A DNA stretch of 64,000 nt from Bryoerythrophyllum caledonicum (lineage: Eukaryota; Streptophyta; Bryopsida; Pottiales; Pottiaceae). Each line of letters opens with the position of its first letter. Positions within the stretch are counted from its first letter, which is position 1. Location of the stretch: positions 41,143,158 through 41,207,157 of the forward strand of contig OZ020514.1 of assembly GCA_963971425.1 (NCBI GenBank), in the 5' to 3' direction. A program made the position numbers and the translations under genes. The notes beneath the pieces were generated by a model. The model was given only the letters and a program-made list of their open reading frames with translations. It had not been told where the DNA came from and searched no databases. Positions 50,617-62,299 of the stretch are shown here, piece after piece.

Positions 50617-52087
50617 ATGCCGAAGGACAAGAAGAAGCGGAAGTTTGTGAACTTCGGTCCAAAGCTTCATCCCATCCGAGTCCTGTAAGATTTTTCTCAT
50701 AGAATTGATTGTCAGATTCTATGAGGAAAGTACTCTTCGATCCTTAGAGAGCAAGTACGTCAGATATTGGGATGAGGGCCCCGAGAAGTTTTGGAGGGAC
50801 ATGTGGTAGCACATGATGGACGCGCTTCAAGCCCTGGTGTGGATTACGGAGACCCAGAAGCGGGGGTTTTGAAAGTTTGTGGATGACAGAGTGCACGATG
50901 CACTCTGGAATGCCAAGAACTCATTGACCAAGTTTGAGAGATTTAATCGCGCGACTGATGGGGATTTCAACGACTTGTTGTTGAAGGCCGGTTTATTTCT
51001 TGCCCAGATGAAGCCGTTCGCCAAGAATCAAAACAGGCATGGCTCTATGGGATGGTGGAACTCAATGGAGGGGCACCAAGAGGACCTACTGTGGAAAGCT
51101 CATTTGATTGCCATTCCGCCAACAGCCACAGTTACACGGATTGACAATATCAATTGGAGACGTGGATACGCCACCATTTGCAAAGTCCGCATTGAGGGTG
51201 CTCCGGGCATTGAACCATTCTGGGAATTTGCCGCCAAATTGTCAAACCAATTGGAGACACGGCCGGACTTGGCAAAAGTGGAGCATCAGAATTAGTCCAT
51301 GGCGGTGAGGATTCCACATCCGGGTGTCATCCAATTTGTAGCCATTCATCCGGACAAGTATTAAGGCTATGCGTATTGGTGGAATGGCGGGACCATTCGA
51401 CAGATGCTGAACCGGGATTTCGAGTATGGTAACGATGTCTATGTACATTTGAACCATGGAAATTTCCTAGAGGGTGAGGTTATTCGAGCACATCAGTTGG
51501 TTCGTTTTTGCAAAAAACAAACCGAGCTTGCGTCGGCGATGTTGCGCATCATGAACGAGGTCCACAAGAGCAATAATCTTCACAACAACTTGTCTCTGGA
51601 CAATATCCTCCTCTACCTTCCTCTAGATGAATCGTGAGTGTATATTGGAGTATGCGATTGGGGCATGACCACGAAGGTTACCAAACCAATGCAGTTTCTT
51701 TATACGTTCACAAATCGTGAAGACATGGCCGAGACTTTGCGAAGGCGATGGTGGGTGGATCCGCGGGTTGCGTACTTGCACAAACCAGATGCGGATGTTC
51801 AAATGATTCCAAAGTTATCGATGGCTTCGAAGGAGTACGCTATGGCCCAAATAGCGCAATGAATCAACGGGCAGACAATCTCCATGGACTACGAGAAATT
51901 GCAATGCGAATCTCGGAGTTCCGTAGTATTCTCAAATCAGGAATTTGCGAATACATTTCATATGTACATGGACAGAGTCTACAACGGAGGTGGAGAGGGC
52001 GCTGGAGGGTTCTTTCATATCATTACACCCTATAGCGACACATACAATTGGCCCACGCCTCATGAGCATTTTTGGTCCACGTATTAG
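50617..52087 (+). pseudogene. Decayed protein-kinase-like gene, copy 2, near full length
   Basis: From ATG 50617 (MPKDKKKRKFVNFGPKLHPI) the protein would be about 480 residues: a basic start, an N-terminal part of unknown fold, RIPHPGVIQFVAIHPDKY, a kinase-like core with VHKSNNLHNNLSLDN (catalytic loop HxDLxxxN with Asn for Asp), VYIGVCDWGM (DWG for DFG), RRRWWVDPRVAYLHKPDADV (a WWV-P-E/R region in the place of the APE motif), and a C-terminal NQEFANTFHMYMDRV. Seven or so in-frame stops and one frame change kill it. Stops at 51363 and 51635 correspond to Glu and Arg codons in copy 1. I infer an expanded kinase-like family, possibly already catalytically altered. Confidence 0.65.
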
Positions 52088-52339
52088 TAATACATATTAC
52101 ATAGATTTTATTTGATTCCTTGCGGCATTATTAGACTATATTGGATAGCATGCACGTTTTAAAGTGACTATAGCAATAGTCTTAGATTAATATGTACTGC
52201 ATGTCTTTGAAATTTAGGCACGACAATTTATTTTTATTTTTTTCATATAGCCGTGCAAAGATCGACATTTTTTTGTATTTTATATGGTTAGTTTGTGGCA
52301 TAGTTCCGATTTTGTAACTTATCAATGTGTTCTATTTCA

Positions 52340-53420
52340 GAATTATTGTAGAAAAAAATCTAAAAGAAAATCACTTCAAAATATCCAATTCCAACCTTAT
52401 GATGATATTTCCCTACACACCAATTTTTAGAGGTAGAAAAGAGCTGTAGCATATTCAAAACAAGTGCGCAAATACTTGAGTTTAAAAATGCCATTCTACG
52501 TTTTATTTTTGTGAACTAAATTTGTTTTCAAATGATAATCCAAAGTATGAGTAAGATGATTTTCACTACATGTTGTTGATAAAGAAAAATGTATAAAATA
52601 TGACGATCTCTAGGTTTTATGTAGAGAAGACTTATTTCAAATTTTACGAGTTTGGATTTAAATTTTTTTGATAGTGCCCCTGGCACTAAATCATACATAA
52701 CCTCAACCATTTCATGCTTTTTGAATATAATTTAGCATTTGTAGAAATTACCCCCATTTGAAACGCCTCCTTAGTCCCTACTCATACAACATGTCTCCTA
52801 TATCCCCTAAGGTACCGTGGCAGTTTTACACCAAAAACACTTCAAAATTGTTGGATTCTAGTGCAATGAACAAAGAAGGAAACCAAAACTTTGGTTTCTA
52901 GTTCTGACCGTAAGATCTCAATTAAAACTTATTAGCTAATTTGCTTACAAAATTTCATAAACTTTGACCGCACAGATTGAAAGATTATAGTGTTTGAAGT
53001 GAAGCAAATGGCTCATTTTCTTCACTGCGTTCAATGGATCAGCAGACTTTGACTTTACCTAGTGTCAAATTTTTGCACTACACAAGGTCTAAATCCATTA
53101 CCATCTTGTTAAGCATGATGTTAGTTCCTCATGCACCAATTTTTAGAGCTAGTAGATAGGTGTAGCATATTCAAAACAATTGTGCAAGGAGTGGAGGTTC
53201 AAAATTTGCCATTTCAAACTTTTATTTTTTGTGAACTTAATATGTTTTAGATTGATAATCGTAAAAAGGTTTACACCACATATTAATGTGGAAAAAATAA
53301 AAAGTAAAAAATATCAATATATCTAGGTTTTATGTGGAAATGAATAAAAAAATTTGGTACCTTGCTCGACAATAAGTGACAATGTGTGAAAATGTTTGAC
53401 TTGGGTTGGTATGCTATTTT
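52340..53420 (+). repeat. Dispersed noncoding repeat R1, partly duplicated
   Basis: One partial copy begins near 52340 (GAGGTAGAAAAGAGCTGTAG at 52430). A fuller one runs about 52850-53420, with TTGACCGCACAGATTGAAAG, GCAGACTTTGACTTTACCTA, GGTGTAGCATATTCAAAACA, GCAAGGAGTGGAGGTTCAAA and the ATGTTTGACTTGGGTTGG tail. It is the best-preserved copy in the window. It has no coding capacity. Confidence 0.7.
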
Positions 53421-53599
53421 TCACTAAAGTCAAGAGTTTTTTTTTTACAATATTAAGGGAAACAATAATACTTGCGAGTATTGAAATTCTCACTTTCAAT
53501 AGAGTGTCCTAGCAAAAGTTTTTTGAGGTGCCCGTGGTGCCCGCTCTCCCCATTTGAAATTCAAAACCCTACAACTTTTTCATCAAATGTCCAATTTAA

Positions 53600-53780
53600 G
53601 AAAAAGTTGTTTTCCCACTAAGGTATCGGTAATACCTTTCTATAGTAAAAATTTCAAAGAGGAATGTTGTAAATTGACACGATAGGAACCTGACCAAACT
53701 ATCAAAAAGCCCATTTTTTACACTTGGTCCTTTAGGGGATATACTTACTTCCCTAAGAAGTTAAATATCTGTACTTCATG
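53600..53780 (+). repeat. Dispersed repeat R2
   Basis: The stretch with ATAGTAAAAATTTCAAAGAG, GGAACCTGACCAAACTATCA and CTTGGTCCTTTAGGGG recurs in reverse orientation at 62090-62220. Its nature is unknown. Confidence 0.6.
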
Positions 53781-54635
53781 ATTTTTACTCTGTCAAAATA
53801 TACAATTTTTTTGTCTTTTCATATACTTTTCAATACACGTCTAACTATACAAGAATTTGGTCTACTCCATGGAGTAATTTCCACACCCATTTGCATCTAT
53901 AGAAGTTCAGTAGCGATTCGCGCTTGCTTTGCAACGAATTAGAACAACCATCCTAATGCGTTTCCTATATTACAAAATAATTTTTAAAAATATTAATTTG
54001 AAAATTTTATAGAAAATTGGAAGAGTAGAGAAAGAACGGGTTACAAACATTAAGTGTTTGTTAATAGTGTTGGTGATGATTCTTAACACTTAGCCGTAGT
54101 CATTAGAGGACGATTTTTCATCCAGAGATTGTTTTTGGTCCACGGACTGTATTTTCAACCACGGACTACTTTTCCATCCGCAGACTATTTTCATCCGCAG
54201 TGGATGAAACTATTATTTGGCCAGATTATATTAATAGTGAGTTAATATCTCCTAAAATAATCATTGTTTTTTAATTCCAACTTTGGATATTGGCTCTCTA
54301 GGGGGGTTTTCATTTAGTAGAAAAAAAAAATTTGCGAAGAAGGTTTTTCAAAAACCACATTCTTGTGAGTGTTCATAAATCATTTTAAGAAGTTCTATGC
54401 CTAACTTTGTAGGTAGATTGCTAGGGCATATTTACTCGGTTTTAAATATCCATAATAATTTGAAACAATGAAGTATATGCAATGATTAATACAAACATGC
54501 ATACATTAAAATGCAGAGGCATCCAAATATGAATAGCAAAAATGCTTAAATGAAGATTTTTTTGTATTTATTGATATTGTATAATGTATTTGGTCTACTA
54601 TTTGGTGTACTCTATGGAGTAATTTCCACACACTA

Positions 54636-55960
54636 AAATATCGTTAGAGGAGAACTTATGGCCATACACAAAACACTACAAATCATCACAATAAAATACA
54701 ACAATGAATCCGCACACATATTCACTGACTGAATCAATGCACTTTATCTATTAAACACCCAAATAACACACCCTACCCTCTACAATAGCCACTCCGACCA
54801 AACTATTTTAATTGCGATGGTCTATATATTACAAAACTCAACACAGATAACAACCCTTCACAAAGTTAGAGCCCATGCCAATATCGATGGAAACGAACAA
54901 GCAAATAAACTTGCAAAAGAGGGCCGCAAAAAATCGCATAAAAATGCCAAAGACTCGTACGAACATGCACATGCTACCTCATACTACTTCCAAAAAGAAG
55001 ATTGGCCTTCTAAAGAAGATACCCCCGATAAAGGCCCAGTTTTATTCTTGAACAAATATCTCAAGAAACAAGACCTCTATAACAACCTTGATACAATTGC
55101 AGGAAACTTTCCTAATATAGAAACATGGACTGGCAACAACAAAATAGACAATGAACTCTCCACGAATTTCTAGAAGAATCCCATCATCTCCAACTCACAA
55201 ATAACATGCCTCATCAAATTTTGTACCGGTCGATATATGGGAAACGCCCAAAAACAACTCTTCTTTGGAATAGAAAGATTCCCATCTATAACATGCCCCA
55301 TATGCACTTCCACAGACCCCGACAAATGGCTCTATGTTCTACTCAAAATGCCAAAACCATCACATATACTCCTTGATTGTCAAAAGACATAACAAAGCGG
55401 TATGGCAAATTCAAAAACTAATTCCCTCCCATAATAAATCACGATGTTTTATCCTCATGAATGTCGGCACCTTTAATAACAATCCACAAGGAAATATGAT
55501 CCCCCCTTGGCTAATTCCATGTACATGCGCAACTTAGTGTTGTCACTGTAACGCTAGACTCAAAGCATGCATACTTTGCATTTGAAGCCTACCATACATT
55601 GACCCCACACTCGAGCACATTAACCAAGACTATACCATTCAATTCATCGAATTCACATATTGTAGAGATAGATTCTCCCCAGAAACAATTGAAAACAAAA
55701 TGAATAAATACCAACCCCCTTATTGATGACATTATTGCCGTGGGATAGAAAGTGGACCCCCTTATTGTAATCACAGCTGGTGCTTGTGCCACTACCTTTA
55801 TCCCATCTATAAAAATCCTTGAAGATACCTTTAAAATCTCCATCAAAATAATTTCATACACTTTCAATAACATTAACACCATTGCCATTCAACATGCCAT
55901 GTCCATTCTACTACACAAACGCAATATTTAAAACAACCAAGCCCTCCCCGACACGGTGTC
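54636..55960 (+). mobile_element. 5'-truncated copy of the same LINE family
   Basis: It starts within the RNase H domain (GELMAIHKTLQII) and continues through IFTD, HKVRAHANIDGNEQANKLAK, FLNKYLKKQDLYNNLDTI, LIVKRHNKAVWQIQKLI and FNNNPQGNMIPPWLIPCTCA, to the family C-terminus near 55930. Parts in three frames show frameshifts and stops. Plus orientation, whereas the long copy is on the minus strand. 5' truncation is the usual outcome of LINE insertion. The 3' tail between 55960 and 56250 is not clearly poly(A). Confidence 0.85.
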
Positions 55961-56250
55961 TGGTGGGCATGGTCTTTGTGGTGGAACAAACAGACCCTTT
56001 ATTCATGCCGGCCCTTTCGCGGACCGGCGTTCTTTTTCTTGCTTTTACTTTTGGTGAAAAATACTCAAGGAATTTTAGGGGTATTGGTTGTAAAAAGAAA
56101 TTTGTTGAAAATGTAATGATACAAAAATTTCTTGAACTTATATGAGGTGAATGAAAAGTTGGAATGTATAAAAAAATTTCATTCCACACATCCACTTATA
56201 CTAAACAACTATCAATAAAATTCATTTGAAAATGCGTAACATGCATTGTA

Positions 56251-56283
56251 CAGTGCCCTCTAGTAAGTAAGGTAACTCCTGTG
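56251..56283 (+). repeat. Tc1-like left terminal inverted repeat
   Basis: 33 bp, starting CAGTGCCCTCTAGTAAGTAA and ending CTCCTGTG. It differs from the other end at positions 4 and 27. Confidence 0.95.
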
Positions 56284-56463
56284 AAGTGTTGGTAGAAACA
56301 CAGAAATGCAAAGGGAAAGCATGGTCAATGCTTCATCTGAAGTGGATGATGGATCAATTTTTTTGCATATATAGAAAGCTGTGGACATATTGAAGCATCT
56401 AAATTTGAATATATACAATTGTTACCATAAGTATGGGATGTAAATTGAACTAACTATCAACTA

Positions 56464-57481
56464 CTACCAACGTGTGCTACCTCCTTTGGCATCAATAACA
56501 GCCTTCATGCGTTCGGGCATGCTTGCAACCAAATCACTCAACATCTTCATTGGTATACTCTCCCAAGCTGCATTCATTGTATCCCACATTTGAACTTTAT
56601 TCTGCGGCCGGTTCATGCTTTGGACGCGGTCTTTGCAAATCATCAAAAGATTTTCGATAGGGTTGAGATCAGGAGAGTTTGAGGGCCAGCTCAATGTCTT
56701 TAATCCATTGTCTTCCATCCAAGACTGTCACATTAGCAATATGCACTGGTGCATTGTCCACCATCAAAGTCAAATGCTCATGGTTGGCATGGTGGTAGAA
56801 ATAAGGCAATAATCCGTGCTCACATACAACAACGACGAAGTCCACAGCAGTGCGTTGTCCAAAAGGAATCAAGACCATATAACACTTGCTAAATGCAGTG
56901 AAAGCACCCCACACCATTATTGACATTCTTCAAGACTTGAATGTTGGTGCTAAACACTGTGAATCATATCTCTCCTGAGTACTCCGCCATACTCGAATTT
57001 GACGAGAATTCTTACCTATTTCAAACAATGCCTCATCACTCCAAATAACTGAGCTCCACTCTCGAATTGTCCAATCCTTGTGAGCTTTTGCAAAGCACAA
57101 CCTCTGCTCCTTGTGTCTTTGGTTCAAATAAGGCTTCTTGACTGCAATTCGACTAGGAAGTCCAAGCTCATGCAATGCTTTTCGTACCGTAGTTTGGCAC
57201 ACAAGAATTGGCAAACTATGTGCAAGTTCTGAAAGATGCACACAACGACTCTTTTGAAGCTCATACTTGAGATGCCTTCCATCACGAGCCTGCAACTTTT
57301 GAGGCCGTCCGGACCTCTGTCCAATTTGTACTGAGCCCCTCTCGCGATATCTCTTCAGAACTAACGAAATAATCTTCTTCGGTCTTCCAACACAACGTGA
57401 AATCTCGCTCAAAGACGATCCAGCCTTACTCATTCCTACAATACTCCATTGCTCTCCAATGTCAAGAAAGTGTCCTGCCAT
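56464..57481 (-). pseudogene. Tc1-like transposase, one stop and one frameshift
   Basis: From ATG 57481 (MAGHFLDIGEQWSIVGMSKA) about 339 residues. The N-terminal half has a bipartite helix-turn-helix DNA-binding region with the linker GQRSGRPQKL (about 57.3 kb). Catalytic residues are visible as WSDEALFEIG (first Asp, about 57.03 kb), LMVDNAPVH (second Asp, about 56.76 kb) and SPDLNPIEN (Glu, about 56.66 kb). About 33-34 residues separate the second Asp from Glu, as in Tc1 (DD34E). A TGA at 56930-56932 precedes MSIMVWGAF, and the frame changes near 56720 ahead of MEDNGLKTLSWPSNSPDLNP. Otherwise the protein is complete, so inactivation is recent. Confidence 0.9.
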
Positions 57482-57891
57482 AGTGTTGTGTTGAATCAGT
57501 GCACAACTCAAACTCACTGAGCAGCTTTCTTCACAACTAACTGAAGCACCAAAATGAAGTTTTGCAACAAAATTTTCTAGGCATGTGCAACAATTTCAAG
57601 CTCAAAATCAAGGCAGCTAGTCAACTTCATCACATTGCAACAAGAAATCAATGAATTCATACTCACAAAGCTCATTAAAATACACAATTTGTTCTCAGGG
57701 CTCCATGTATTGCAACAAATGTCAATCGCTAAATTTATTAATGTATTTCATATAGTTGATTTTTTTTCAGCAAGTGAATCATTGTGACATTCTTCAGCAT
57801 GTTAGCTTCCTTAATCCACAATATCTTTTCCAAATCACCTTGCTAATTAAAGATAGGAGGTGCACTATCTAAACATCCCCATGCAGAATTT

Positions 57892-57924
57892 CACAGGGGT
57901 TACCTTACTTACTAGAGGGCCCTG
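57892..57924 (-). repeat. Tc1-like right terminal inverted repeat
   Basis: 33 bp, inverted partner of the left end. On the plus strand it ends AGAGGGCCCTG and is followed directly by the TA duplication. Confidence 0.95.
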
Positions 57925-58087
57925 TACATTCATCGTTCACATTGACATGGCCGCAACGTAGAAATATTTAATAAACATCCATTTGAAGATCTTAAAAAAT
58001 GACCTTCTAAATTTACAAAATAGTCAATATTGTTCTCGCACGAAGATATTATCCACATGGATTACATTACAACGTACCCATATATGA

Positions 58088-59113
58088 TTAATCTTCATAT
58101 GAGTTAGTATCACGTCTTTGACTTCGCCCTACCCCACTTGAGTACGACCGGCTTGAATAAACATCATACAAGTTATTGTACTGCCTGTTCATATAGCCGG
58201 ATTTATCTTCGAGCCTACGGATGTACTCTTCCTGGCTCTATAATGTGGCTTCACACTTTTGTCTCTCAAACTCGGCATCTTCATCCTCACGAAGTCCAAA
58301 CGTTGGTGGAGGTGTGTTGTCACTCTCATATGTGCTCTAGCCATATCCATCGTACGAGACGGGTGCATAGTTTGGGGTGTGGTGTTCTTCTTCTTTTTCC
58401 AGGGAATTACGACAAGACTCGTACGTATCCCTTGGATGCGTTGGCGTATAGCTCTAAGTGGTGTTGGTTCTTGTACCACATTGGTCACCTTCGTAGTAAT
58501 GGCTGCCACTTTGTCCACCAAATGATACTGGCTTAACCCATATTATTGCCATAGTTGTAGTCGTTGTAGTTATGGCCCTCGTACTCCTGTGGAGGTGTCG
58601 CACGTTGTTGCGAGGCATCGGGATCGTCCTCGGATCTTTGGTTTGACCAACGTGGCCAACAATCACTCGGTTGATTCGAGGTGGTTGGTATAAAATGTTG
58701 GCTTCGATCCAAAAGGCTGACATTACGACCGGCCACGGTGGGCCAATCCACATCCTTGTGTAGGACAGTTTCTTCCCAACCATCGCCATGTTCGAGTACA
58801 ACATGATCTCCGGCCTTGAGTTGCGCACACCCACCGCAACTGTGGCTTTATGATATCGATGCAAGAAATGGACGTAGGGACAACTGCTCGCTAGACAATC
58901 GCTCTACGGCCTCGATATCCTCGCTTGTGCCCTCGGCCACAACTTCATGAGGTGCTTCATCTTCACGTACCTCTTGCACATGGTGCAAGTCGAGAGCCTC
59001 TCTTCCTCATCCTGCCATCGATATTCTACGACAACATCTCGATCGTTCGTTGCGTCCCAATCCATGTCAAGGGCTTTTCCCTTTGGAACTACGGGCCGGT
59101 TAGACCTTGACAT
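58088..59113 (-). pseudogene. Gene of unknown family C, copy 2
   Basis: From ATG 59113 (MSRSNRPVVPKGKALDMDWD) it runs through EEERLSTCTMCKRYVKMKHL, LASSCPYVHFLHRYHKATVA, DWPTVAGRNVSLLDRSQHF, a Tyr/Asn/Gly-rich stretch (NYNDYNYGNN, about 58.56 kb) and a coiled-coil end (SQEEYIRRLEDKSGYMNRQY) to TAA 58088. The TCTMC pair may bind metal but is lost in copy 1 at 23.9 kb. A stop after ISRP and a frame change near 58.77 kb break it. The family is unknown to me. The shared block order with copy 1 shows that the whole length was once a protein. Confidence 0.6.
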
Positions 59114-59149
59114 CTTCCCGAATTGTACCAAAGAATTAAATGAAGTAAA

Positions 59150-59650
59150 GAAAATTCAATGAATTAAAAATTAATGAGTGCACTTGAGGGGGCGCAGGCA
59201 ATTTGGCCGAAATGCCAAAACGACCAGCTCGCCCACTAAAGTGTGGGAGAATGGTAGGCCATCCGCCTTTTATGCCGCCCGCAGATGGCGGACGGCATTG
59301 GCGAACGGTTGGGCAATGGTTCGGGCCGTCCGATGGCGGACGGCCTTTATCGCATTGCCTGATCATACGCTCGTGGCCGTCCAATCGGATGTGTCCGCGG
59401 AGTCCGTCTGTGGGCGTCAGATTGGACGGCCTCCCCTCTTTGCTTCTCCACTTCTCTACGCTCCCTCCCCCTCGAACTCTCTCCGCTCCCACCTCCCTTT
59501 CCCTGTCCTCCACTTCCTTTTCTGGGATGGTTGACATTACACGTGCACTCCAAATCAAGAGATCGAGTCACGTGCATTAATTGTCGAAGGAATGTCGGGA
59601 AGATTTTATGCGCATTCACGAGGATATTCCATTGTACGCACAGCAGCACA
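59150..59650 (-). promoter_or_regulatory. GC-box/TATA promoter of family C copy 2
   Basis: Read on the minus strand: GGCCGTCCAATC, GGCCGTCCGCCATCGGACGG and GCCGTCCGCCATC boxes, then GGCATAAAAGGCGGATGG (TATA at 59274-59266), a leader with CACTTTAGTGGGCGAGC, and the ATG at 59113. The layout is the same as at the kinase-like genes at 9.3 and 50.4 kb, although the coding sequences are unrelated. Confidence 0.55.
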
Positions 59651-59939
59651 GATTTAAATAGTTTCTTAATAATGGTTCCACTTAAAATATCCTACATAAC
59701 ATATAAGAGATGCTCGTATCTTTTTTTTAACCTTTAACGAACGAGGAGGAAATTGGAATGGCCCACGGGCGCAATGTTCCAAGGGCCAAGGGTTTATAGC
59801 CCATGAGGTCGGCATAACTTTGTATGGGAGGATTTTTGGCCTCTATACGACTAAATCTCCTTCGTGGCAAGTTTTCAATTTTTGACAGGTTTCTAGAATT
59901 AAAAAAAAAACAACTTCTCAAAATTTACATTTACAAGTA

Positions 59940-60440
59940 ATTGTAATGTGAATTGGCCATTCTTGAACCTCCACTTGTTGCTCAAATTTTTTTGAAGATG
60001 CTACACCCCTCTTTTACCTCTAGAAATTGGTGTATTGGGAATGAACATGATGCTTAAGACAATGGTAAAAGATTTGGAACTTTTGTACTTTAAACATTTC
60101 ATAGAAAGTGAAGTCAAAGTCTACGAACTCGGGAAGAAAACTCAACCATAGTTTTCATGTTAGACACTATAATCTATCGATTCGTGCGGTAGATTGCAAC
60201 TAAAAGAGTATGGCGTGTTCATATATTTGGTTCCTATCGACCGCATGGATTGATAAATCATGGTCTTTACAATCCAAACAACAACTCATTCTCTTCCCTC
60301 CGTTGATCCATATTCATGAGACTTTGACAACACTTCGTATCATATTTATGTAATATGCATGGTCTAAATCTTTTACCGTTGTCTTAAACTCTACTGGAAC
60401 ACGACCAATTTAGCTAAAAAATTAGTCCAAAACGTCACAT
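59940..60440. repeat. Inverted repeat of R1-type sequence
   Basis: The left arm (about 59950-60180, R1 blocks in reverse orientation, with GCTTAAGACAATGGTAAAAG) pairs with the right arm (about 60240-60410, ATCTTTTACCGTTGTCTTAA). Two R1-like copies stand head to head. It could be a foldback structure or two independent insertions. Confidence 0.5.
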
Positions 60441-60850
60441 TGAAAAAGAGGCATAGCAATCACATTTTTCAAGTGATCTTTAGATTTTCAACCGTAAGAT
60501 CCTAAAGTAGACTTCTATTTGAACACACTATGCTCTTATGGTTGCAATCCACCACATGGATTGATAGATTGTAGTGTGTAAAGTAAAAAAAATTGTTCAT
60601 TTTCTTCCATCGTTGACAGGTACCCTAGACTTTGACTTTGCTTTCTATAAACTTTTTACAATCCAAAAAGTTCATAATTTTATATTGTTCTGCGAAGCAT
60701 GATGTTAATTCAATATACACCAATTTGTAGAGGTAAAAAATGGGAGTAGCATATTCAAATAAAATTGTGCAAGGAGTGGAGGTTCAAACATGGCCAATTC
60801 ACATCTCACTTTTTGGTGCACAAAAAATCTTTTAGAATGTTTATCCAAAC
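60440..60850 (+). repeat. Dispersed noncoding repeat R1
   Basis: Ordered R1 blocks: CCACCACATGGATTGATAGA, CTAGACTTTGACTTTGCTTT, CGAAGCATGATGTTAATTCA, GGGAGTAGCATATTCAAATA and GTGCAAGGAGTGGAGGTTCA. Confidence 0.6.
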
Positions 60851-61369
60851 AATCAATGAGAAGGTTTATAACACGTCTTGTACAAGAGAAAACAAGATGT
60901 GTCAAATTTAATAAGGTGTACATTTATTATTGTCCATCGCTCTCTTTGGTTCTCCTCCTAGTTTACTTGAGAGTTTCATTTTTATTTGGTTGTCCTTCTC
61001 TTCCTTTTGTCTACTAAAAAAAATTGAGATGTTCCTCCCCAAACTCACACCTTCTAAATTACTTAATATCCAAATCAATAATTGTCCCTAAAGCCTAAAC
61101 CCTCTTCCTTCCCTTCTAATTAAATGAAGAATTCATTTAGAATTGTCCATCTCTTGTTTTTGCCTCCATTTTTTTTGTTTTTTGAAGAACCTTCTTTTAT
61201 TTTATTTATAATTTTTTGCATTCTTCTCCACTCCTTCCAACAAAAAGAAAATGGAATTCTTATGCCTTGGATCCTCTTCTTCTAATTTAACTAGGATCCT
61301 CCTGAACAATTGTCCATCTCTCCCTTCTCCACTCACTCCATCTAAATTAAATGAGATCTACATTTATAA

Positions 61370-61410
<41 letters not shown>

Positions 61411-62280
61411 TCCCTTCTCTTTCTGTTTTAGTTCAGATCTGGAATTTTGTAGATAATCACTCTCTTCCTTTTGTCCTCTTCATTGCTTTATCAATTTTTA
61501 TTTCCTTTAATTCTTTTTAATTCCTCCCCGACTCCTTTAACCCCTAGTGGTCCAAGCAATTTTAGATTAATCTCTACTTCGTTGATTAATAACTACGAAG
61601 AAGAACTTATTGAAATTGTAACGATAGGATTTCTTTCTAATTTCATATGAGATAATGTGGTCAAAATTTTGTGAATTCTGATTGTACGGATTAAAAGCTA
61701 ATTGCTTGTTACAGTATGCATTTCTGTACCCCGATGACATTTGGGCTTATAGTGGTTAAATTGGCAAAAAGAAATGAAAGCCTTTGTGCCTATTGCTAAA
61801 GTAAAAGTCAACTTAGAAACGATCAGTAGATTCTATATCCGTATATGGTAAAACGAACTTATGTTTCTATATCCGCTCAAAGTAAAGTGAGCTTGTAGTT
61901 TACTTTATCTTCTATGGTGGGAGGAAAGTATATAAGGCAACTCTCCCACAAAGTTGAAAAAGCTTCTCCATAGCTAATATATTTCAAATTATATACTTTG
62001 ACTCGTGTTATTTGTTGTCTCTCCCTTATATTTGCTCTCTCTTATATATTTTGGTTTCCCTAGAGTCTGTAGTTCTATTACCTTACAGTTTATAGCTCCA
62101 TCTTAACCCCTAAAGGAACAAGTATCAAAAAGAGGCTTTTTGAAAGTTCGGTCAAGTTCCTACGGTGTGAATTTCCAACATTTCTCTTTAAAAATTTTAC
62201 TACAAACGGACGGAAGCTTGTTTTTTTCTCACTTCCTTTCTTCTCATGCCGAGTCGAATGTGCTGCAATTACAGTTTTTT
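60851..62280. other. AT-rich intergenic DNA with a (CT)n tract and repeat R2
   Basis: A pure (TC)n run of about 36 bases lies at 61372-61407. The reverse-oriented R2 copy is at about 62090-62220. No gene was seen elsewhere. Confidence 0.6.
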
Positions 62281-62299
62281 TGTACTTGTTGCTCTTACC

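Larger units (their letters stand above)
56251..57924 (-). mobile_element. Tc1/mariner-superfamily DNA transposon, both ends present
   Basis: The 1674-bp element has 33-bp terminal inverted repeats (56251-56283 and 57892-57924, 31 of 33 matching) and a TA on each side (56249-56250 and 57925-57926), the canonical target duplication. The left end begins CAGTGCCCTC; the right end has CAGGGCCCTC. It carries a single minus-strand transposase gene with a DD34E-like catalytic arrangement, broken by one stop and one frame change. It sits just downstream of the truncated LINE. Confidence 0.95.
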
